Source: Kitasatospora phosalacinea | Lineage (GTDB): Bacteria > Actinomycetota > Actinomycetes > Streptomycetales > Streptomycetaceae | Length of the DNA: 64,000 nt | Assembly: GCF_000717185.1 (NCBI RefSeq) | Contig: NZ_JNYE01000020.1 | Span: 13,932 to 77,931 of the forward strand | Direction of reading: 5' to 3' | Shown: piece after piece, positions 58,429-64,000 of the stretch | How positions within the stretch are numbered: the stretch's first letter is position 1 | Layout: each line of letters begins with the position of its first letter | The notes under the pieces: model-generated | Told to the model about the DNA's origin: nothing | The model's input: the letters and a program-made list of their open reading frames with translations, nothing else | The model's database searches: none | Translations under genes and position numbers: made by a program

Positions 58429-58890
58429 GTGACGACCTTCGCCTCGCTCGCCGACCTGACCTCCGCGGTCGGCACCGAACTCGGCACCAGCGAGTGGCAC
58501 ACCGTCGACCAGGACCGGGTGAACCTGTTCGCGGAGGCGACCGGCGACCACCAGTGGATCCACGTCGACCCGGAGCGGGCGAAGCTGACGCCGTTCGGCG
58601 GGACGATCGTGCACGGCTACCTGACGCTCTCGCTGCTGCCCGTGCTGGCGAAGGAGTGCTATGGCGTGGAGGGCGTCGCGATGGCCCTCAACTACGGCTC
58701 GGACAAGGTGCGCTTCCCGTCCCCGCTGCCGGTGGGCTCGGCGGTGCGGGCGACGGCGGTGCTGGTCTCGGCGGACGAGCTGTCCGGCGGCGTCGTGCAG
58801 GCGGTGGTCCGGTTCAGCATCTCCAGCGAGGCGAGCCCCAAGCCGCACTGCGTCGCGGAGACCATCACCCGCTTCTACCCGGCCGCCTGA
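58429..58890 (+). CDS. MaoC-type hot-dog hydratase/dehydratase
   Basis: 153 residues from GTG 58429 with GTGGAG seven bases upstream. The hot-dog motif VNLFAEATGDHQWIHVDPERAKLTPFGGTIVHGYLTLSLLP is typical of R-specific enoyl-CoA hydratases/MaoC proteins, with Asp and His of the hydratase active site (DHQWIH). It could supply the hydratase step absent from the acyl-CoA operon at 23-26 kb, which is an inference across 32 kb. Confidence 0.9.
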   Translation: MTTFASLADLTSAVGTELGTSEWHTVDQDRVNLFAEATGDHQWIHVDPERAKLTPFGGTIVHGYLTLSLLPVLAKECYGVEGVAMALNYGSDKVRFPSPLPVGSAVRATAVLVSADELSGGVVQAVVRFSISSEASPKPHCVAETITRFYPAA

Positions 58891-58931
58891 CCGCGCCGCC
58901 CGACCCCGCCGCCTCCCCGGCCCGAGGACGG

Positions 58932-59027
58932 CCGCAGGACCGACCGCAGGACCGACCGCAGGACCGACCGCAGGACCGACCGCAGGACCGACCGCAGGAC
59001 CGACCGCAGGACCGACCGCAGGACCGA
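58932..59027. repeat. Eight-copy 12-bp tandem array
   Basis: CCGCAGGACCGA repeats eight times without change from 58932 to 59027, a fully uniform array starting 42 bases after the MaoC stop. Its end overlaps the terminator stem by three bases. 12 bp is a multiple of three, so the minus-strand frames read as repeats of RSCG, but no start exists. Confidence 0.95.
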
Positions 59028-59065
59028 GAACGGACCGCCCCGCACCCCGGGGCGGTCCGTTCTCG
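59025..59065 (+). terminator. 17-bp perfect stem terminator
   Basis: CGAGAACGGACCGCCCC pairs with GGGGCGGTCCGTTCTCG around a seven-base loop, followed by TTGCT. One of the strongest hairpins of the window; it ends the MaoC transcript. Confidence 0.88.
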
Positions 59066-59295
59066 TTGCTCCGCACGGCCGCTCCTCGTCACCCTCCCGC
59101 GGCGCGCCGCCGACGACTTGCCGTGTTCCTCCGCTTTCTGCCGGTAATGTCCCGTTCCGAGACGCGCCGTCCGGCGCCGGGGGCTCCCGGCCGCCCGGGT
59201 GTCGTCCTCCGGCCTGCCGTCGACGCCGCGGGGCGCGCTGCGTCCTGCCGTCCCTCCGGTGCGCCGCCGTTCGGTGTCCGACCGTGGAGGTTCCC

Positions 59296-60663
59296 GTGTC
59301 CCGCCCCGTCTCCTGGCTGTTCCGTGCCGGCGAGCTGGCCGCCGAAGCCGGGCTAGCGCTGCGCGACGCGAAGCGCTCGTACCGGACGCTGCCCCGGGAG
59401 ACCTGGCAGCGGATGCGCACGGACGCGTTCGGCGCCGACCCGTCGGGCTGGCGCCTGCACCGGGTGCGCAACTCCCCGCACTTCGTGGACGGTTCGTTCC
59501 GCAACCCGGTGGCGACCCGTCGGCTCGCGTACGCGCACACCCCGCTGGCGCTGATGCGCACCAAGCTCGCGGCCGACCCGAACCGCCGCGCCCCGGCCGC
59601 GGCCGTCCCGGTGCACCGGCTGCTGCCGATGGAGCTGGCCACCCCGCCCGCGTCCGGCCTGCGGCTGACCTGGCTGGGGCACGCCACGGTGCTGGCCGAG
59701 CTGGACGGGGTCCGGGTGCTGTTCGACCCGGTGTGGAGCGAGCGCTGCTCCCCGTTCGACTGGATCGGCCCCAAGCGGCTGCACCCGGTGCCGCTGCCGC
59801 TGGCCGAGCTCGGGCCGGTGGACGTGGTGGTGATCTCGCACGACCACTACGACCACCTGGACATGCCGACCGTGCGGACGCTGGCCGCGGGCGACGCGGT
59901 GTTCGCGGTGCCGCTGGGCGTGGGCGCGCACCTGGAGCACTGGGGGGTCTCGCCGCGCCGGATCGTCGACCTGGACTGGTGGGAGTCCGCCGAGCTGGAC
60001 GGCCTGCGGCTGACCGCGACCCCGGCCCGGCACTACTGCTCGCGCGGGCCCCGGCCGAGCGGCAGGTTCCTGTGGTCGTCCTGGGTGGTGGAGGGCAAGC
60101 GGCACCGGCTCTTCCACAGCGGCGACAGCGGCTACTTCCCCGGGTTCGCCGAGATCGGGCGCCGCTTCGGGCCGTTCGACGCGACGATGATGCAGGTCGG
60201 CGCGTACTCCGAGCACTGGCCGGAGGTCCACCTGACGCCCGAGGAGGCCGTGCAGGCCCACCGCGACCTGGGCGGCGACGTGATGCTGCCGGTGCACTGG
60301 GGCACCTTCGACCTGGCCCCGCACCCGTGGGAGGAGCCCGCCGAGCGCGTCGTGGCCGCGGCCCAGGACGCCGGGGTCACGCTCGCCCTGCCCCGCCCCG
60401 GCCGTCCGTTCGAGCCCGCGGCCCCGCCCACCGCCAAGCCCTGGTGGCGCCCCGTCGCCGCCGCCCCCTCCGGCGCGGACCTGCTCGTCCCGGACGGCCT
60501 CACCCGCGGCTCCACCACCGTCCCGGACACCCCGGCGGCCCTCACCGCGGCCCCGGCCCGCCCGGACGCCCCTCTCGCCGAGGCCCGTCCCACCGCCGAC
60601 CGGTCCCCGGGGCAGTCCCCGGGGCAGTCCCCGGCTCAGGACGGCGAGGTCCCGCTGTTCTGA
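59296..60663 (+). CDS. MBL-fold metal-dependent hydrolase, NAPE-PLD/RomA-like
   Basis: 455 residues from GTG 59296, GGAGG six bases upstream. LTWLGHATVLAELDGVRVLFDPV, the metal motif SHDHYDHLD, FHSGDSGYFPGF and LPVHWGTFDLAPHPWEEP define the beta-lactamase-like superfamily, subgroup of NAPE-phospholipase D and UlaG. A Pro/Ala tail of about 60 residues with three GQSPGQSP repeats closes it. Cytoplasmic; substrate unknown, possibly a phosphodiester or lactone. Confidence 0.9.
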   Translation: MSRPVSWLFRAGELAAEAGLALRDAKRSYRTLPRETWQRMRTDAFGADPSGWRLHRVRNSPHFVDGSFRNPVATRRLAYAHTPLALMRTKLAADPNRRAPAAAVPVHRLLPMELATPPASGLRLTWLGHATVLAELDGVRVLFDPVWSERCSPFDWIGPKRLHPVPLPLAELGPVDVVVISHDHYDHLDMPTVRTLAAGDAVFAVPLGVGAHLEHWGVSPRRIVDLDWWESAELDGLRLTATPARHYCSRGPRPSGRFLWSSWVVEGKRHRLFHSGDSGYFPGFAEIGRRFGPFDATMMQVGAYSEHWPEVHLTPEEAVQAHRDLGGDVMLPVHWGTFDLAPHPWEEPAERVVAAAQDAGVTLALPRPGRPFEPAAPPTAKPWWRPVAAAPSGADLLVPDGLTRGSTTVPDTPAALTAAPARPDAPLAEARPTADRSPGQSPGQSPAQDGEVPLF

Positions 60664-60693
60664 GCCCCTCCGGAAGTTCCCGGCCCCGCACCG

Positions 60694-60720
60694 TGTCACA
60701 GGTGCGGGGCCCGTCTCGTC
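60694..60720 (+). promoter_or_regulatory. ECF41-type promoter
   Basis: TGTCACA (60694-60700), exactly 16 bases, then CGTC (60717-60720). This is the published ECF41 target consensus (TGTCACA-N16-CGTC). It lies 40 bases before the AhpD-like gene start, whose neighbour is the ECF41 sigma gene, so an autoregulatory circuit is implied. Confidence 0.9.
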
Positions 60721-60760
60721 CCAGGGTGTGCAAGCACCGACGAGCACCGAGGAGCACCCC

Positions 60761-61234
60761 GTGGACGCACGACTGAACTACTTCGCCACCCCGACCGCCG
60801 GCAAGGCCCTCAAGCACGTCATGGCGGCGGGCCGGGAGTTGAAGGACTCGCCGCTGCCCGCCCGGACGCAGGAGCTGGTGTCGCTGCGGGTGAGCCAGCT
60901 CAACGGCTGCGCGGTCTGCATCGACATGCACACCAAGGAAGCCGCCGCGGCCGGGGAGGAGCAGGTGCGGCTGCACCTGGTCGCGGCCTGGCGGGAGGCC
61001 GCGGTCTTCACCCCGGCGGAACGCGCCGCGCTCGCGCTGGCGGAGCGGGGCACCCGGGTCGCGGACGGGGCCGAGGGGGTCAGTGACGAGGTGTGGGCCG
61101 AGGCCGCCCGGCACTACGACGAGGACCAGCTCGCGGCCCTGGTGATGCTGATCGCGTTCATGAACATGGCGAACCGGCTGAACGCCATCGCCCGGCAGCC
61201 GGGCGGCGACTACCAGGTCGGCAGCTTCCACTGA
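60761..61234 (+). CDS. AhpD/carboxymuconolactone decarboxylase-like protein, ECF41 partner
   Basis: 157 residues from GTG 60761 with GAGGAG upstream. Redox motif CAVCIDMH (Cys50, Cys53, His57) is that of AhpD-type alkylhydroperoxidase/CMD proteins. ECF41 sigma factors are known to lie beside such COE genes, and this one carries the sigma target promoter. Likely reduces a peroxide or is the trigger/target of the sigma. The stop is followed at once by a 7-bp array. Confidence 0.92.
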   Translation: MDARLNYFATPTAGKALKHVMAAGRELKDSPLPARTQELVSLRVSQLNGCAVCIDMHTKEAAAAGEEQVRLHLVAAWREAAVFTPAERAALALAERGTRVADGAEGVSDEVWAEAARHYDEDQLAALVMLIAFMNMANRLNAIARQPGGDYQVGSFH

Positions 61235-61283
61235 CGGCTTCCGGCTTCCGGCTTCCGGCTTCCGGCTTCCGGCTTCCGGCTTC
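61235..61283. repeat. 7-bp tandem array directly after a stop codon
   Basis: Seven perfect copies of CGGCTTC start at the base after the AhpD stop; an eighth is degenerate (CGGCTGT). The palindrome TGTCGCAGCGACA (61288-61300) follows. Confidence 0.93.
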
Positions 61284-61287
61284 CGGC

Positions 61288-61300
61288 TGTCGCAGCGACA
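61288..61300. promoter_or_regulatory. 13-bp palindrome before the ECF41 sigma gene
   Basis: TGTCGCAGCGACA has six-base perfect arms. It lies 130 bases before the sigma start. It could be an operator or a weak hairpin; nothing else supports a function. Confidence 0.4.
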
Positions 61301-61429
61301 ACTGTCATGATCGCATCGGGCCGGGACGACCCCGGCGCGGACGACCCCGGCGCGGACGACCCCGGCGCGGACGCCGGGCGTCCGGAGCACGAGCCGGGGC
61401 ACGAGCCGGGGCACGAGGGGGAGGCCGAC

Positions 61430-62356
61430 ATGGACAAGGTCGAGGAGTTCGAGGAGCTGCGGCCGCTGCTGTTCTCGATCGCCTACCGGATCCTGGGCAG
61501 CGTGGGCGAGGCGGAGGACGCGGTGCAGGAGAGCTGGCTGCGCTACGACGCCTCGCCGACCCGCCCGGTGTCGGCCAAGGCGTTCCTGTCGACCACGGTG
61601 ACCCGGCTCTCGATCGACGTCCTGCGCTCGGCCCGGGTGCGGCGGGAGCAGTACGCCGGGACGTGGCTGCCCGAACCGCTGCTCGACGACCCGTACCAGG
61701 ACCCGGCCCGCGCCGCGGAGCTGGCCGACTCGGTGTCGATGGCGGCGCTGCTGCTGCTGGAGCGGCTCAGCCCGCTGGAGCGCTCGGTGTTCGTGCTGCG
61801 GGAGGTCTTCGCCTTCGGGTTCGACGAGGTCGCCGCGGCAGTGGGCCGCTCGGAGGCGGCCTGCCGCCAGCTGCTGGTCCGGGCCCGGCGGCACATGCGC
61901 GAGGGGCGGCCCCGGTTCGCGGCGGACCGCCGGGAGCAGCAGGAGCTGGCGGAGCGCTTCTTCGAGGCGCTGTCGCGGGGCGACGTGGACGGGCTGCAGC
62001 GCCTGCTGTCCGCCGACGTCCAGCTGGTCGGGGACGGCGGCGGCAAGGCCCCGCAGCTGGCCCGGGCCGTCGTCGGGGCCGAGAAGGTGGCCCGGCTGCT
62101 GGCCACCGTCCACCCGCTCATGCTGCTGACCGGGGTCACCTGCGAGCAGCACCGGATCAACGGCCAGCCGGGCGCGCTGTTCCGCGACCGCGACGGCCGG
62201 GTGCTGCACACCCTGGTCCTGGACGTGCTCGACGGGCAGGTCCGGGCCGTCCGCTCGGTCCTCAACCCGGACAAGCTCGCCCACCTGGGCCCGGTCGCCG
62301 ACGCCTGGGCCGTCGACCGGGAGCTGCGGCGGGCCCGCCGGGGGACGCCGCGGTGA
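61430..62356 (+). CDS. sigJ: ECF41 family RNA polymerase sigma factor (SigJ-like)
   Basis: 308 residues from ATG 61430 with GGGGGAGG upstream; an earlier ATG (61307) would add 41 residues of GAD/EPGH repeats. Region 2 (ELRPLLFSIAYRILGSVGEAEDAVQESWLRY) and region 4 (LSPLERSVFVLREVFAFGFDEVAAAVGRSEAACRQLLVRARRHM) are followed by the SnoaL-like C-terminal extension with the DGGGK motif and the terminal NPDKL motif that mark ECF41. In that group the extension acts as an in-cis regulator in place of an anti-sigma factor. It sits downstream of its own target promoter and AhpD-like gene. Confidence 0.95.
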   Translation: MDKVEEFEELRPLLFSIAYRILGSVGEAEDAVQESWLRYDASPTRPVSAKAFLSTTVTRLSIDVLRSARVRREQYAGTWLPEPLLDDPYQDPARAAELADSVSMAALLLLERLSPLERSVFVLREVFAFGFDEVAAAVGRSEAACRQLLVRARRHMREGRPRFAADRREQQELAERFFEALSRGDVDGLQRLLSADVQLVGDGGGKAPQLARAVVGAEKVARLLATVHPLMLLTGVTCEQHRINGQPGALFRDRDGRVLHTLVLDVLDGQVRAVRSVLNPDKLAHLGPVADAWAVDRELRRARRGTPR

Positions 62357-62389
62357 CCGGCGCCCACCCTTCTGTCACTCGCCCTCCGG

Positions 62390-64000
62390 TCACCCGCCGT
62401 CCGGCCCGAGGAGGGCGGCCAGGGTCCTCGCCTCGGTGACCGCCTTGCTGCGCCCGCCGCCCGTCGCGAGCCGCGTCACCGCGGGGATCCCGCCGCGCGC
62501 GCCCGTCTCCCGGGCCAGGTCGACCGCCGCGGTCAGGAGCTCGGCGGCGCCCCGGGGCACCGGCGCGTCCAGCAGGACGGGCAGCAGGGCGGCGAGGACC
62601 GTCCAGGCCAGGCGGGGGGCTCCGGCGGCGGCCAGGTCGGCGAGGGTGCGGGCCAGGCGGTTGGGTTTGACCGCGCCGTCCCGGACCAGCGCCCCGGCCT
62701 CCCGCCCGAGCAGGGCCGGGTCGAAGCCGGTCGGCGCCTCCGCCTCCCGGGCGGCGAGCACGAGCAGGGCGTCGACGGCCGCGGCCCGGCCCCGGCCGTC
62801 CTCGGCGCTGCCGGAGAGGGCGAGGAGCTGGTGGACGGCGGGGCCGCAGGGGCCGCCGTTCTCGGCGAGCAGGAGCGGGAGGCGGTCGTCGCCGCACCGG
62901 GGCAGCAGGCGGACGGCGGTCTCCTCCCGGTGGTGAGGGAGGACCGCGGCCGCCCGCTCGTCGGGCAGCGAGCCCTTGCCCCAGTAGTGTTCCAGCAGGT
63001 CCGGCTGCGGTCCGAGCAGCAGCCGCAGCGGCTCCGGCAGCGGCTCCCCGGCGGCCACCGCGAGCAGGCCGAGCCGGTCGGCGTCCGGGGCGGGCTGCTC
63101 GCAGTACCGGTACTTCTCGGTGCCCTTCGGCACCACGACGCTCTCCCGGCCGGGCAGTCCGCCCTCGCGCAGCCAGGCCGCGAGCTGCCGCCCGGCCACC
63201 GAGGTCAGCCGCCCGGCGTCCGCGGCGGCCCGAGCATCCCCCGCCGTGCGCAGCAGCGCCTGCGCGAAGTCCACCGGCCCCGGCCGCACGCCCAACTCCT
63301 CGTACCGGGCCAACCGCGCCACCAGCTCCCCCGCCTCCAGCGCACCGTTGCACCAGCTCGGCGTGGCCAGCAGGAACGGCACGGGATCGGCGGCCAGCCG
63401 CCAAGCGACCTCGTGCAAGCGGGCGGCGAGCACCGAGCCGAACGCCCCGCCGTACTCGTAGCGGTACTGGAACAGGGGTGCCAGGGCCTCGGGCGGTGTC
63501 GTGCCGGTGGCGACCAGGGCGAGGACGTGCAGCGGTTCCCAGGACTGCGGGAGCGGGGCGAGGGCGGCGGCGAGGGCGTCCCGGTCCTGCCAGGCGTGCC
63601 GGGTCAGGCCGTCGAGGAGGCGTTCGAAGGACGTGCTCCCGGCTGCCGCGGCCAGTTCCTCGGCGAGTTCGGCGGGCGTGCCGAACGGCGCGGGCACCGG
63701 CACCGGACGCGGCGGCTCGGGCAACCGGTCCGCCACGACCTCCACGGCCGACACCCCCACCACCACACCCAGCAACTCCGCCGCCACAGCAGCATGCGAA
63801 GGGTCCAGCAGCAACGCCGCCGACCGCAACTCCCCCACCACCCCACCCTCCACCAAGTCGACATAACGCTTGATCACCTTCAACGCCCGCCCCTGCACCA
63901 ACCGGTCCGGATGCCCCAGACACCCCGCCACCGCCCGCAACGCCACCCCCACCCGACCACCCGCCGCCACCCGCTCCAACCACCCCAACAACACCCGCAC
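62390..64000 (-). CDS. DUF6493-like protein, C-terminal part (5' end outside window)
   Basis: 536 residues visible and no start in the window. All-helical, Leu/Ala-rich with repeated AALLLDPSHAAVAAELLG, LLGPQPDLLEHYWGKGSLPDERAAAVLPHHREETAVRLL and LARTLADLAAAGAPRLAWTVLAALLP units, like the HEAT-type helical repeats of DUF6493. These proteins occur in streptomycete clusters with SWIM-zinc-finger, MoxR-AAA and VWA genes; the neighbours lie outside the window. The first 90 or so visible residues use many TTG Leu and GGG/GGT Gly codons, unlike the rest. Confidence 0.7.
   Translation of the reverse strand: MRVLLGWLERVAAGGRVGVALRAVAGCLGHPDRLVQGRALKVIKRYVDLVEGGVVGELRSAALLLDPSHAAVAAELLGVVVGVSAVEVVADRLPEPPRPVPVPAPFGTPAELAEELAAAAGSTSFERLLDGLTRHAWQDRDALAAALAPLPQSWEPLHVLALVATGTTPPEALAPLFQYRYEYGGAFGSVLAARLHEVAWRLAADPVPFLLATPSWCNGALEAGELVARLARYEELGVRPGPVDFAQALLRTAGDARAAADAGRLTSVAGRQLAAWLREGGLPGRESVVVPKGTEKYRYCEQPAPDADRLGLLAVAAGEPLPEPLRLLLGPQPDLLEHYWGKGSLPDERAAAVLPHHREETAVRLLPRCGDDRLPLLLAENGGPCGPAVHQLLALSGSAEDGRGRAAAVDALLVLAAREAEAPTGFDPALLGREAGALVRDGAVKPNRLARTLADLAAAGAPRLAWTVLAALLPVLLDAPVPRGAAELLTAAVDLARETGARGGIPAVTRLATGGGRSKAVTEARTLAALLGPDGG

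Larger units (their letters stand above)
58891..59295. other. Intergenic region with minisatellite and terminator
   Basis: 405 bp between two co-directional genes. It holds the 12-bp array, a 17-bp-stem hairpin and then 230 bp without recognisable elements except GTTCCTCC/GCGCCG runs; the next ribosome binding site GGAGG is at 59286-59290. Confidence 0.6.

Noticed and set aside
41645..61283. Short tandem arrays as CRISPR
   Set aside because: Units are 7-16 bp and contiguous, with no spacers and no cas genes.

Overview
The window is very GC-rich DNA with GTG/ATG starts, purine-rich ribosome binding sites and almost only G or C at third codon positions. The gene content (ergothioneine genes, a secreted GH6 cellulase under CebR-like boxes, an actinobacterial Tad pilus locus, an ECF41 sigma factor, GlxA, WYL and MarR regulators) fits a Streptomycetaceae chromosome, Streptomyces or Kitasatospora. 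I see no rRNA, tRNA, CRISPR array, transposase or integrase, so it reads as chromosomal arm or core-flank sequence rather than a mobile element.

Layout. 1-6 kb: the 3' end of a GH15 enzyme, a convergent GH6-Fn3-Fn3-CBM2 cellulase with two 14-bp palindromic boxes upstream, an AlkZ-like winged-helix protein and an unknown protein. 6-11 kb: a GNAT acetyltransferase, an O-methyltransferase with an extra N-terminal domain, a WYL regulator whose N-terminus is out of frame, a hormone-sensitive-lipase-type esterase and a small resolvase-like protein. 11.2-11.9 kb: an antitoxin/Doc-Fic toxin pair closed by a strong hairpin. 11.9-17.6 kb: a tightly overlapping operon of a MalY-type PLP enzyme and egtA, egtB, egtC, egtD. 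With the PLP enzyme as candidate EgtE this would be a complete ergothioneine pathway. 17.6-22.3 kb: a 16-bp tandem array, a RetSat-like oxidoreductase, an APH-fold protein and two proteins of unknown function. 22.4-26.4 kb: a TetR repressor divergent from an acyl-CoA dehydrogenase, thiolase and SDR operon with a near-perfect operator. 26.4-43.7 kb: mostly single genes (HAD, HGxxPAAW-like, MarR, GNAT, a long caspase-like protein, two MFS exporters, an ArsR regulator, HD hydrolase, GlxA, amidohydrolase, MccF-like peptidase, quinone reductase, DUF4240, nucleotidyltransferase, VOC).

43.8-57.6 kb, all on the minus strand: a Tad/Flp pilus locus. In transcription order it has a pseudo-caspase, a lipoprotein, a secreted protein, a CpaB-like SAF protein, CpaE, CpaF, TadB, TadC, a Flp-type prepilin, three TadE/G-like pseudopilins, and a 1392-residue membrane protein joining LysM domains to a C-terminal BTAD (SARP-like) module. 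Most stops and starts overlap (GTGA or TGATG), implying translational coupling. 57.8-64 kb: a PPOX flavoprotein, a MaoC-like protein with a clear housekeeping promoter, a minisatellite plus 17-bp-stem terminator, an MBL hydrolase, an AhpD-like protein with an exact ECF41 promoter upstream and the ECF41 sigma factor downstream, and the 3' part of a DUF6493-like gene.

Points most worth a second look: two caspase-fold proteins that both lack the catalytic dyad, one at the head of the pilus locus; the membrane-anchored LysM-BTAD protein; the ECF41 autoregulatory circuit; the candidate EgtE; the frameshift in the WYL gene; an orphan, strongly coding 3' gene fragment near 33.0 kb; and a recurring pattern of unrelated short tandem arrays starting at or just after stop codons.
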